From contig CAZBUB010000007.1 in the NCBI GenBank assembly GCA_964494985.1, forward strand, positions 1-64,000: 64,000 bases of DNA, read 5' to 3'. The stretch's first letter is position 1. The number at the start of each line of letters is the position of its first letter. A model generated the notes under the pieces. That model saw nothing but the letters and a program-made list of their open reading frames with translations. It was not told the origin of the DNA and did no database searches. This document shows, one piece after another, positions 8,583 through 16,127 of the stretch. This stretch comes from CAZBUB01 sp964494985. Its GTDB lineage: Bacteria > Desulfobacterota > Desulfovibrionia > Desulfovibrionales > Desulfothermaceae. The position numbers and the translations under genes were made by a program.

Positions 8583-8720
8583 ATGGGAACTAAAGAAGCA
8601 TTAGTGCTATTTCTCAGCGATTTTGACCAGCAGGTGGCTGAGATGATGAGTAATCAGGCAAATACCCCTCATACCTCACTTAGTGCACAGCATGTTGTGG
8701 GCAACAATCCCCACAAATGA
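8583..8720 (+). pseudogene. Truncated partner ORF (45 aa) downstream of the MNT gene
   Basis: ATG at 8583 begins 2 nt after the MNT stop, the tight spacing of an MNT-HEPN pair. The peptide starts MGTKEALVLFLSDFDQQVAE and then degenerates to a stop at 8718-8720; no long frame continues. A full HEPN partner would be about 110-140 aa. I read it as a decayed HEPN-like partner on context alone; the residues present are too few to prove homology. Confidence 0.4.
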
Positions 8721-8928
8721 CCCATCTCACGCAATGCATGTTTTGGGTAATGAGGTCCCCTTTTTATCCGTTTCATGCATGGCACAAAATGGGTAAGGGC
8801 TTTTGCCTCAGTTCACAAAGGGCCTTTATGCGAGCCTGGATCCCTGGACGGCTGCCGAATGCCCAGGTTTTTTTTCAGATGGGAATGCCTCTAAAGATCG
8901 GTTTTCGCTGCAGAGTCTTTAAAAAAAG
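8721..8928. other. Gene-free stretch before the tRNA-Asp terminator
   Basis: About 200 bp with no credible gene; a 74-codon open frame (8717-8941) has no ribosome binding site and a composition unlike its neighbours. It may be decayed remains of the HEPN partner or of a mobile element. It contains repeated words of the type GCATG and CACAAAATGGG. Confidence 0.35.
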
Positions 8929-8961
8929 AAAAACCCCCTGAGTGATTTCAGGGGGTTTTTC
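8929..8961 (-). terminator. Rho-independent terminator after tRNA-Asp
   Basis: Perfect stem AAACCCCCTGA / TCAGGGGGTTT with a short loop and flanking A and T runs, so it can work in both directions. On the minus strand it lies about 50 nt past the tRNA-Asp 3' end. Confidence 0.88.
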
Positions 8962-9010
8962 AAGCAAGTAAAACGCCTTGGGCTTAAGACTCAAAACGTC
9001 TGCCAAAAGA

Positions 9011-9088
<78 letters not shown>

Positions 9089-9103
9089 TGCTCAGCAATG
9101 TGC

Positions 9104-9132
9104 ATATTAACCCGCCTCTTTCCCCCTGTCAA
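9104..9132 (-). promoter_or_regulatory. Sigma-70 promoter of tRNA-Asp
   Basis: On the minus strand, TTGACA (9127-9132) and TAATAT (9104-9109) are separated by exactly 17 bp, and the -10 box ends about 15 bp before the tRNA 5' end at 9088. Near-perfect consensus for a housekeeping promoter. Confidence 0.88.
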
Positions 9133-9173
9133 CAAGCTAACTTTGCTCTCTTCTTAAAAGGGCGGCAAATATT

Positions 9174-9232
9174 CACCTTGGTTTCTACTTCAGTAAAGCT
9201 TATTCGGGCACAGTTGATGGTGAACGAATACA
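9174..9232. repeat. Dispersed 60-bp repeat B, copy 2
   Basis: Carries TTGGTTTCTACTTC..TAAAGCTTATTCGGGCACAG..GATGGTGAACGAATAC, closely matching copies at 6401-6461 and 58702-58770. It lies between the tRNA-Asp promoter and the end of the alanine symporter gene, with no ORF. Confidence 0.6.
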
Positions 9233-9303
9233 AATGGGCTTCGTATTGGTAATTTTCCATGCAAGGGTTGTGTCCCTTATAGGGCTTGTTGGTTATGGTT
9301 GAA

Positions 9304-9338
9304 GCCCCTCCTGACCCATTTATGGGCCAGGAGGGGGC
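9304..9338 (-). terminator. Hairpin at the end of the alanine symporter gene
   Basis: GCCCCTCCTGACCCA / TGGGCCAGGAGGGGG forms a long GC-rich stem with one mismatch immediately after the stop of the symporter gene (minus strand). No clear T run follows, so termination or mRNA stabilisation are both possible. Confidence 0.55.
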
Positions 9339-9343
9339 CGGGT

Positions 9344-10690
9344 TTATCTGTTGTTGAAATAATCCCGAGTGATACGGAATACCACTGGGCTTAGTACCAG
9401 CAGGGCAATCAGGTTAGGCACTATCATCAGACCGTTCATCATGTCGGCAAAGGTCCAGACCAGATCCAGGTTGAGTATGGCGCCCAAAAAGACCAGGATC
9501 ACATAGGCGTACCTGAATGGGGTGACTCCTTTGAGCCCGAAGATGTACTCAATAGCCACTTGGCCGTAGTAGCTCCAGGCCAGGATAGTGGAGAAGGCAA
9601 AGATGATCAGCCCAAAGCCGACCACGAAGTCCCCGGGTCCGGGCAGGCCCTTATTGAAAGCCATGGCGGTCAGCGCGGAGCTGGTTTCTCCACTGGTCCA
9701 GGCTCCGGTCATGATGATCACCAAGGCGGTCATGGTGCAGACGATTATGGTGTCGATTAACGGGCTGAGCATGGCCACGATGCCCTGACGCACCGGATCT
9801 TTGGTCCGGGCTGCAGCATGGGCGATGGGAGCTGATCCCAGCCCGGCCTCATTGGAGAACACTCCCCTGGCCACGCCAAAGCGCAGGGCTGCAGCCAGCC
9901 CTGCGCCTGCGAAGCCGCCAGTGGCAGCAGTGCCGGTGAAAGCGTCCGTAAAGATAAGTTTGAAGGCGGAGCCTATCTCTGTGAAGTTGGCCAGGATCAC
10001 TATCAAGGCACCGACAACATAGATTATGGCCATAAAGGGCACTATCTTTTCTGCGACTTTGGCGATGCGCTTGAGGCCGCCGATGATTACTGCAAAGGTC
10101 AGTCCGGCCAGGATGAGGCCTGTGAGCCAGAAGGGGATCTCAAAGGCTTGGTTTACAGCCAGAGCTACAGAGTTGGACTGCACTGTGTTGCCGATGCCAA
10201 AGCAGGCCACTGCAGCGAATATGGCAAACAGCATGCCCAGCCATTGCCAGTTCTGGCCCATGCCGTTCTTGATATAGTACATGGGCCCGCCCACAAATGA
10301 GCCGTCAGGCATGGTCTCCCTGTAGCGCACGGCCAGGACCGCCTCTGCGTATTTGACAGCCATGCCGAACAGGGCGGTGACCCACATCCAGAACACTGCG
10401 CCGGGACCTCCCAAATAAATTGCCGTGGCCACCCCGGCAATATTGCCGGTACCTATGGTGGCGGCCAGAGCTGTGGTCAAGGCCTGGAAGGGAGTGATCT
10501 CTCCTTCGCCTTCCTGCTTGCTTTTGTCTATGCCTCTGACCATCATCCTGAAGGCGTAGCCCAGCTTGCTCACTGTCCTCCATCTCATCCCGAAAGTCAG
10601 ATAGACACCAGTACCCACTAGCAAAATCAGCATGTAGGGTCCCCAGACGAATCCGCTGATCGCATTCAGAATGCTTTGCAAGGCTTCCAT
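9344..10690 (-). CDS. Alanine/glycine:cation symporter (AGCS family)
   Basis: 448-aa inner-membrane protein with about ten or eleven hydrophobic helices. AGCS hallmarks are visible: TALAATIGTGNIAGVATA near residue 72, GGPGAVFWMW near residue 90, and the stretch FSNEAGLGSAPIAHAAA near residue 280. The family imports alanine or glycine with sodium (or protons). It lies 86 bp downstream of the alanine dehydrogenase gene on the same strand, which points to alanine as substrate. The ATG at 10690 follows GAGGAG. Sodium use is inferred from the family. Confidence 0.93.
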   Translation of the reverse strand: MEALQSILNAISGFVWGPYMLILLVGTGVYLTFGMRWRTVSKLGYAFRMMVRGIDKSKQEGEGEITPFQALTTALAATIGTGNIAGVATAIYLGGPGAVFWMWVTALFGMAVKYAEAVLAVRYRETMPDGSFVGGPMYYIKNGMGQNWQWLGMLFAIFAAVACFGIGNTVQSNSVALAVNQAFEIPFWLTGLILAGLTFAVIIGGLKRIAKVAEKIVPFMAIIYVVGALIVILANFTEIGSAFKLIFTDAFTGTAATGGFAGAGLAAALRFGVARGVFSNEAGLGSAPIAHAAARTKDPVRQGIVAMLSPLIDTIIVCTMTALVIIMTGAWTSGETSSALTAMAFNKGLPGPGDFVVGFGLIIFAFSTILAWSYYGQVAIEYIFGLKGVTPFRYAYVILVFLGAILNLDLVWTFADMMNGLMIVPNLIALLVLSPVVFRITRDYFNNR

Positions 10691-10776
10691 TCAACTCCTC
10701 CTTTAGGTTGCAGTTAACAGGGACATGCGAAGTATGAGATAGCTGACACACGATGCAGAGAGCCTGAAAACCAGGC

Positions 10777-11904
10777 CTAAGCCTCCTGCATCAGTTCCTG
10801 GGGGGCTCTGCAGAAGTTTTGTAAAGCAAAGGCCTCTGCCACCGGCTGGCAGGTCAAGATGCCCTGATAGGCATTCAGGCCCCGGCATAGCACTGGATTC
10901 TCCAGACAGGCCTTTTTTATGCCCTTGTTGGCCAGCTGCAGTCCATAGCCTATGGTGGCGTGGTTCAGGGCAAAGGTGGAGCTCCGGGAGTAGGCTCCAG
11001 GCATGTTGGCCACGCAGTAGTGCAAAACCCCCTCCTCCAAATAGACCGGGTCCCTATGGGTGGTGGGCCTGGAAGTTTCCGAACAGCCCCCCTGATCAAT
11101 AGCTACGTCCACCAGGATAGCCCCGGGCTTCATCCTTTGCAGCTCCTTTCTGCCCAGCAGCTTGGGGGCCTTGGCTCCGGGCAGGAGCACGGCTCCTATA
11201 ACTATGTCTGCTCGTTCCAGGGCTGCTTCCAGGTTGTGGCTGTTGCTGAACTGGGTGAAGACATTCACTGGCAGGATGTTTCCCAGATGTTCCAAGATGT
11301 TCACTTGGATATCCATAAGAGTTACTTGGCATCCGAAGCCTGCAGCTGTCTTGGCAGCATTGCTGCCCACCACCCCTCCGCCGATGATCAGCACATTGGC
11401 TGGCAGAACTCCTGGCACGCCTGTGGGCAAAAGACCCCGTCCGCCAAAGGGCCTGGCCATGTAAAAGGCGCCCATCAGCGGGGCCATTCTTCCGGCTACC
11501 TCGCTCATGGGCTTGAGCAGGGGCAAGGCTCCATTTTCTTCCTGCACTGTTTCGTAAGCCACAGCAATAATTTCCCTTTCCAGGCAGGCCTGGGTCAGTT
11601 CCTGGCTGGCGGCCAGATGGAAGTATGTATATATGATCTGTCCTGGCCGCATCAGCCCATACTCTTCAGGTAGGGGTTCCTTAACCTTGACGATCATTTC
11701 TGCCTGTTGCCAGATTTCCTGAGCGGAATCCAAAAGCAAGGCCCCGGTTTGCTCGTACTCCTCATCCGAGATGCCTGAGCCTAAACCTGCACCCTTTTGG
11801 ATAACCACGCTGTGTCCATTCTGGATATAAGCCCGGGCTGCTGCTGGAGTAAGCCCCACTCTGAACTCGCTGTCTTTGATTTCCCGGGGGCAACCGATCT
11901 TCAT
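10777..11904 (-). CDS. ald: Alanine dehydrogenase
   Basis: Catalyses reversible NAD-dependent oxidative deamination of L-alanine to pyruvate and ammonia in the cytoplasm. The N-terminal substrate domain includes Arg15 (EFRVGLTP), Lys75 (KVKEP) and His96 (YFHLA), the catalytic residues of the family. The NAD-binding Rossmann motif GGGVVGSNAA lies near residue 176. Length (375 aa) is standard. ATG at 11904 has AAAGGAG 8 nt upstream. Forms an operon with the downstream alanine symporter: alanine taken up would be converted to pyruvate for energy, ammonia and carbon. Confidence 0.96.
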   Translation of the reverse strand: MKIGCPREIKDSEFRVGLTPAAARAYIQNGHSVVIQKGAGLGSGISDEEYEQTGALLLDSAQEIWQQAEMIVKVKEPLPEEYGLMRPGQIIYTYFHLAASQELTQACLEREIIAVAYETVQEENGALPLLKPMSEVAGRMAPLMGAFYMARPFGGRGLLPTGVPGVLPANVLIIGGGVVGSNAAKTAAGFGCQVTLMDIQVNILEHLGNILPVNVFTQFSNSHNLEAALERADIVIGAVLLPGAKAPKLLGRKELQRMKPGAILVDVAIDQGGCSETSRPTTHRDPVYLEEGVLHYCVANMPGAYSRSSTFALNHATIGYGLQLANKGIKKACLENPVLCRGLNAYQGILTCQPVAEAFALQNFCRAPQELMQEA

Positions 11905-12154
11905 GCTTTTTCTCCTTTGTTTTTGTTTGTAGGGCTGTTGCTTAAGCTTTTCTTTGGTAGAAATTTTTGAGTCCTGGTTTGCATATCAGGCAAAGGGATT
12001 GGCAGTTATCGTGTTTTGGCCTGAACTGACCTCAAAAAAATTTCCCGCAGGGTCTTTGTTGCCTGCAGAAGACAATTGGCGTATAAAAAATAGCTGTTAT
12101 AGCAAGGTCCGGAAATTTTCAGGTATCAGCGTTCAGCAAAACCAAGGAGGTTCC
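11905..12154. other. Divergent intergenic region
   Basis: 250 bp between ald (minus) and the PA2779-family gene (plus). An open frame runs through it in phase with the downstream gene (ATG at 11954), but the AAGGAGG at 12144-12150 shows translation starts at 12155. No structured RNA or repeat seen. Confidence 0.4.
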
Positions 12155-12571
12155 ATGTCTACTTCAAGCCTGTTCTATCGCTTTACAAGCCTATTCCTAG
12201 TCCTGGTGCTGGTTTTGACTTTGGTCCCAGTCTGGCCGGTCCAGGCTGCCATGCTGGAAACAGGAGCAGTCCTGGAGTCTGAACAACCCCAAAAAGCCAG
12301 ACAAAAGCTCCAGGACTTTCTGCAGCGTGAAGAGGTGGCAAATATCCTCCAGAAGCAGGGCATTGATCCAGACGAGGCTGAAGCCAGAGTGCAGGCCCTT
12401 AGTGATTCCGAGGTCCAGGCAGCAGCAGCCAGGTTGCCTGAGCTGCCGGCAGGACAAGGGGCTGGAACAATTGTGGGCGCTGGCTTGTTTATTTTTGTAA
12501 TCCTGCTCATCACAGATATTTTGGGGTATACTGATGTCTTTACTTTTGTCAAAAAGCAAAGTTCCCGTTAA
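12155..12571 (+). CDS. PA2779-family membrane protein
   Basis: 138-aa exported protein of unknown function. It has a signal peptide or first membrane helix (residues ~8-34, ending VQAA), a helical middle rich in Ala, Gln and Glu with the QKQGIDPDEAEARVQALSD-type segment, and a C-terminal membrane helix (IVGAGLFIFVILLITDILG) followed by a basic tail. Size, order and the LSD segment match the PA2779 family, which sits next to a PA2778-type cysteine peptidase in many Proteobacteria, as it does here 18 bp downstream. Start chosen at 12155 for its AAGGAGG. Confidence 0.78.
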   Translation: MSTSSLFYRFTSLFLVLVLVLTLVPVWPVQAAMLETGAVLESEQPQKARQKLQDFLQREEVANILQKQGIDPDEAEARVQALSDSEVQAAAARLPELPAGQGAGTIVGAGLFIFVILLITDILGYTDVFTFVKKQSSR

Positions 12572-12589
12572 GTCTGCATCGACAGTATT

Positions 12590-13531
12590 TTGTTTAGCTT
12601 GTTCAGAAAATCTGTGACTGCCCTTTGGCCCCTGCTGCTTTTCTTGACAGCAGGGTGCGCAGTTCCTAATGCTTCTCTAACTCCGGCAGGGAGCCCAAGA
12701 CCTGACGCAGTAGCTATCCAGGATGTTCCTGTATTCGAGCAGCGCGTCCAGCAGTGTGGTGCAGCCTCCCTGGCTTCCTTGCTGCACTGGTGTGGAATCG
12801 AGGTTGCTCCCAAGGAGTTGGAATCTTTGCTCTATAATCCAGAAAGGCGGGGTACCTTGCAGCCCGCCTTGCTTGGTGCTGCCCGCAGGCAAGGGGCCTT
12901 AGCCTATGAGATCCAGGGTAGGGCAGAGCTTTTGGCACAACTCGAGTCAGGAATTCCAGTCCTGGTTTTGCAAAACAAAGGCCTTTCCTGGTTCCCTTTT
13001 TGGCATTATGCAGTCGTTTGTGGTCTGGACCCAGAACAAAAAAAAATTTGTCTTTTGGATGGAAGTTCTAAGCCCAGACTGATAAAGGAACAGACTTTTT
13101 TACGTACCTGGGCCAGGGCAAATTATTGGGGCCTTGTGGTTCTGCCACCGGGCAAGCTGCCTGCTGATGCCGACAGGCATAGATACCTGCAGAGTGTGTA
13201 CGCGTTGGAGCAAGGCGATCAGCTCGCTCTGGCCCAGAAGGGTTACCAGGCTGCATTGCAGCAATGGCCAGGGGATTTGGCCGCGCTTTTAGGCAAGGCA
13301 AACTGCTTTTACAGCCAGAATAAGTTGCGCAAGGCTGAAAAGGCCTTGCGCAAGGCAATTAGATTACATCCTGAATCTGCTCCAGCCTGGAACAATCTGG
13401 CCCAGGTCTTGGCAGAGCAGGGCAAAGATCTAGAAGCCCTCCAAGCTGTCCAGGAAGCCCTTAAGCTAGGTGGAGAGCATTTGCAGCATTACCAACAAAC
13501 CAGGGATAACATCCTTTCCCCAAGTCGTTGA
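12590..13531 (+). CDS. PA2778-family cysteine peptidase lipoprotein with TPR repeats
   Basis: Predicted lipoprotein (LTAGC, Cys23 if started at the TTG at 12590; a GTG at 12614 is an alternative that keeps the lipobox). Residues ~45-190 form a C39-like papain-fold peptidase: QQCGAASLASLLHW holds catalytic Cys56, and FWHYAVVCG the catalytic His. Residues ~195-310 are TPR-like repeats (KAEKALRKAIRLHPESAPAWNNLA). It probably acts at the membrane face. The partner PA2779-type gene lies 18 bp upstream. No substrate is known. Neither start has a good ribosome binding site, suggesting translational coupling. Confidence 0.82.
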   Translation: MFSLFRKSVTALWPLLLFLTAGCAVPNASLTPAGSPRPDAVAIQDVPVFEQRVQQCGAASLASLLHWCGIEVAPKELESLLYNPERRGTLQPALLGAARRQGALAYEIQGRAELLAQLESGIPVLVLQNKGLSWFPFWHYAVVCGLDPEQKKICLLDGSSKPRLIKEQTFLRTWARANYWGLVVLPPGKLPADADRHRYLQSVYALEQGDQLALAQKGYQAALQQWPGDLAALLGKANCFYSQNKLRKAEKALRKAIRLHPESAPAWNNLAQVLAEQGKDLEALQAVQEALKLGGEHLQHYQQTRDNILSPSR

Positions 13532-13543
13532 AGCAATGCAGGT

Positions 13544-13858
13544 CTATTTTTCCTGCAGGACATCCTCTGCCCAGGAGAAGGCTGCGGCCACTGTGGGATA
13601 GCCTATAGTGGAGATCAACAGAAGCAAGGTCTGCCTGACCTCCTCCGGGCTGGCACCTGCCTGAATTGCCCTGCGGGTGTGGCTGTGCACTGCCCCTTCA
13701 GACCTGATGGCCGCAGAGGCTGCCAGCTGTATAAGCTGGGCCTGTTTCTCCTGGATCGGACCTGACTCGCGCACTGCCTGGCCTACCTGGCCTAGGGCTT
13801 CTAATACAGGCTTATAGCTTTTCTGCAGGTTCTGAAAATGCTGGGGAGGTTCTTGCAT
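13544..13858 (-). CDS. Carboxymuconolactone decarboxylase-family protein (AhpD-like fold)
   Basis: 104-aa all-helical protein of the CMD family: the core reads AIRSEGAVHSHTRRAIQAGASPEEV, matching the E..(x)..H..R.A..AG core. The CxxC pair that makes AhpD a peroxidase partner is absent (Ala-Val-His-Ser here), so redox activity of the AhpD type is unlikely. The conserved His and Glu remain. ATG at 13858 has AAAGGAAG upstream. Convergent with the PA2778-type gene, 12 bp apart. Function unknown. Confidence 0.8.
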   Translation of the reverse strand: MQEPPQHFQNLQKSYKPVLEALGQVGQAVRESGPIQEKQAQLIQLAASAAIRSEGAVHSHTRRAIQAGASPEEVRQTLLLLISTIGYPTVAAAFSWAEDVLQEK

Positions 13859-14060
13859 GGATTCGCTTCCTTTGCTTAACTGGCTGGAAATTTAAATACT
13901 TGTTTTCATAGCCTGAGGGCTCCTTGGCTGTCAAGCCTGTTTGATGGCTCCCGGATAGATTTTCAGCTCTATCTTGGCTTAAAAATCGAGCTGCGCCAAA
14001 GGGGCACCCATCAAGCATGGAAAGATCTTGGTGAGCAGGCAGGCCCTTTGAACGTCAACT

Positions 14061-14091
14061 TGTTTTCCATACGGTATTTATTCACCATCTG
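14061..14091. repeat. Partial repeat B in inverted orientation
   Basis: The reverse complement reads AGATGGTGAATAAATACC, the distal part of repeat B, and it directly abuts a solo arm of the MITE-like element, as repeat B does at 6401. The constant adjacency suggests the two travel together. Confidence 0.5.
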
Positions 14092-14146
14092 TTACGCATT
14101 TTGAGGAGCGAGTTTATTGAGTCCTGTGGGCCGAACCCCCGGACCT
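14092..14146. repeat. Solo arm of the 192-bp MITE-like element
   Basis: About 55 bp from TTACGCATT to CCGAACCCCCGGACC matching the reverse complement of 6216-6271 with few differences. No second arm is found near it, so it is a half-element. Confidence 0.65.
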
Positions 14147-14265
14147 GGTGACTCTTTCATTAAAATTTTTTCCCCCTAGGGATGAAAATTACGTATACCG
14201 GACCAAATCCGGCAATAGGCATAGTACGGCCTGCGAAGCCCAACATTTTTACGGCAATAGTTACC

Positions 14266-14330
14266 CCATACGAACCAATAACCGATAACCGGCAACAGTT
14301 AACCGATAACTGATAACAGTTAATCCTTTC
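14266..14330. repeat. GATAAC-type short repeats
   Basis: Degenerate tandem units of 7-10 nt (ACCAATAACCGATAACCGGC..CCGATAACTGATAAC) immediately upstream of the ABC exporter operon. Same family as 3826-3898 and 62650-62730. Confidence 0.6.
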
Positions 14331-14345
14331 CCCTACATAGCAGCT

Positions 14346-16127
14346 ATGCAGGAACATGCCCAGCGGAAAAACAACAGACAGGGCTCGCTGGTTCTGGTTG
14401 GGCCTTATTTCAGGGAACGCAAAGCCTGGATTGTTCTCGGGGTCTGCAGCCTGATCGTGGTCAATCTGCTGCAGCTTTTGATCCCTAGGATTCTGGGTCT
14501 GGTGGTGGACCAGCTGACAGCACTGCAGCTTGAGAGCAAGCATTTAGCAGGATATGCCGGGCTGATTGCCTTTGTTGCCCTGGCCATGGGCGGCTTTCGC
14601 TATCTCTGGCGCAGCTGCATCATGGGCAATGCCCGCAGGCTGGAGGAAGGGCTGCGCAATCAGCTCCTTAGCCATATCCAGAGCCTTAGCTGCAGCTATT
14701 TTGATCAAACCAAGACCGGGGATCTCATGGCCCACGCCACGAACGATCTGCAACAGATACGCATGGCTGCAGGCATGGGCCTGGTGGCTGTGAATGATGC
14801 TGTTTTTCTGGGCCTGGCAGCAGTAGGCTTCATGCTGGCTATCAATGTCCAGCTTACACTACTGGTGCTTATCCCCATGCCTTTTATTGTCCTGGGCACG
14901 CTCTTTTTCAGCCGTAGGCTGCATAGCCGCTACCAGGAGGTTCAGGCCAGGTTCTCTGATCTCACCGAGAGTGTGCGCGAAGGCCTGGCCAGCATGCGCT
15001 TGGTGCGGGCCTATGGCTTGGAAAGAGGCATGCTGGACACAGTTGCTGGCAGCTCCAGGCAATATGTGGATTCCAACTTGAGTCTGGCCAGGATTGTAGG
15101 CGCCTTTTTCCCTTTGATGCTTTTTTTGACCAACGTAAGCATGGGCTTGGTGCTGCTTCTAGGCGGCAGGCAGACCATACTGGGCGGCATCAGCCCTGGG
15201 GACTTTGTAGCTTTTGTCAATTACCTGGGGCTGTTGACCTGGCCTATGATGGCCATGGGCTGGACTATAAATCTGCTGCAGCGGGGTCGGGCCTCTTTGG
15301 ACAGGATCAATCGCATCCTGCAGGCAGAGCCGGAAAAGGATTCGAGGCCTGGGAGAAAAAGTCTGCCCTCGGACCAGGATTGGGATCTGTTTTTGGACAA
15401 GGTTAGCTTCAGTTATCCCTTGGCAGACGGGTTCGCCCTGCGTGATGTCAGCCTACAGCTGCCCCAGGGCCAGAGTCTTGGTCTGGTGGGGCCTCCTGGC
15501 AGCGGCAAGTCCACCCTGCTTTTGCTGATTCCCAGGCTTTATGATCCAGACCAAGGCAGGATTCTGCTTGCAGGACGGGATATCCGAGATCTGTCCTTGC
15601 AAAGGCTCAGGCAGAATATCGCTTTTGTGCCCCAGGAGGCCTTTTTGTTCGCAGGCAGCATTCAGGAGAACATCACCCTGGGCAGGAGCATACCCCAGGA
15701 GGATATAGATTGTGTCCTGCATCAGACTGAGCTTTTGGGTTTTGTACGTTCTTTACCCCGGGGACTGCAGACCATGGTGGGAGAGCGGGGGGTGATCCTC
15801 TCAGGAGGTCAGAAACAGCGCATCTGTTTGGCCAGGGGGCTCTTGCAGCCTGCAGGGATGCTCGTCCTGGACGATCCTGTGAGCCAGATGGACGCGGGGA
15901 CTGCCTATAAAGTGCTGCAGAATCTGTACAGTCACCAAGATTTTAAAAGCATGCTTATCTCCTCCCATAGACTGACAGCCCTTGCCCCAGCCACACACAT
16001 AGTTGTTTTGGACCAGGGCAGGGTCGTGGAATATGGTAGTCACAGTGAGCTCCTGGCTGGCGCTCAAGGGTATTATGCCCGGACCTGGAGGATGCAGCAG
16101 CTGGAAGAAGAGATCCATGCCTATTGA
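14346..16127 (+). CDS. Heterodimeric ABC exporter, half-transporter with degenerate ATPase site (MdlA/YheI-like)
   Basis: 593-aa half-transporter: about six membrane helices (residues ~20-320), then the ATPase domain (from ~335). Walker A is GPPGSGKST, the signature is the canonical LSGGQKQR, but Walker B ends LVLDDP, so the usual catalytic Glu is Asp. The partner encoded next has the reverse pattern, so together they make one consensus and one degenerate ATP site, as in TM287/288 and BmrCD exporters. Overlaps the partner by 11 bp. Substrate unknown; such pairs export drugs or lipids. The ATG at 14346 lacks a clear ribosome binding site. Confidence 0.92.
   Translation: MQEHAQRKNNRQGSLVLVGPYFRERKAWIVLGVCSLIVVNLLQLLIPRILGLVVDQLTALQLESKHLAGYAGLIAFVALAMGGFRYLWRSCIMGNARRLEEGLRNQLLSHIQSLSCSYFDQTKTGDLMAHATNDLQQIRMAAGMGLVAVNDAVFLGLAAVGFMLAINVQLTLLVLIPMPFIVLGTLFFSRRLHSRYQEVQARFSDLTESVREGLASMRLVRAYGLERGMLDTVAGSSRQYVDSNLSLARIVGAFFPLMLFLTNVSMGLVLLLGGRQTILGGISPGDFVAFVNYLGLLTWPMMAMGWTINLLQRGRASLDRINRILQAEPEKDSRPGRKSLPSDQDWDLFLDKVSFSYPLADGFALRDVSLQLPQGQSLGLVGPPGSGKSTLLLLIPRLYDPDQGRILLAGRDIRDLSLQRLRQNIAFVPQEAFLFAGSIQENITLGRSIPQEDIDCVLHQTELLGFVRSLPRGLQTMVGERGVILSGGQKQRICLARGLLQPAGMLVLDDPVSQMDAGTAYKVLQNLYSHQDFKSMLISSHRLTALAPATHIVVLDQGRVVEYGSHSELLAGAQGYYARTWRMQQLEEEIHAY

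Larger units (their letters stand above)
13859..14345. other. 487-bp gene-free region rich in repeats
   Basis: Between divergent genes. It contains the AAGCATGGAAA word (14013-14023), an inverted fragment of repeat B (14061-14091), a solo arm of the MITE-like element (14092-14146) and GATAAC-type short repeats (about 14266-14330). No gene seen. Confidence 0.6.

Noticed and set aside
8717..8941. 74-codon open frame before the tRNA-Asp terminator
   Set aside because: No ribosome binding site, low-complexity basic composition and overlap with the terminator; not a credible gene.
9089..9343. Glycine-type riboswitch for the alanine symporter
   Set aside because: This stretch is downstream of the symporter gene (minus strand), and the 86-bp ald-symporter gap is too short and shows no aptamer-like pairing.
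10960..11673. 237-codon plus-strand frame opposite ald
   Set aside because: Antisense shadow of alanine dehydrogenase; no family features.
11954..12154. 67-codon N-terminal extension of the PA2779-family gene
   Set aside because: The strong AAGGAGG and the signal peptide both place the start at 12155.
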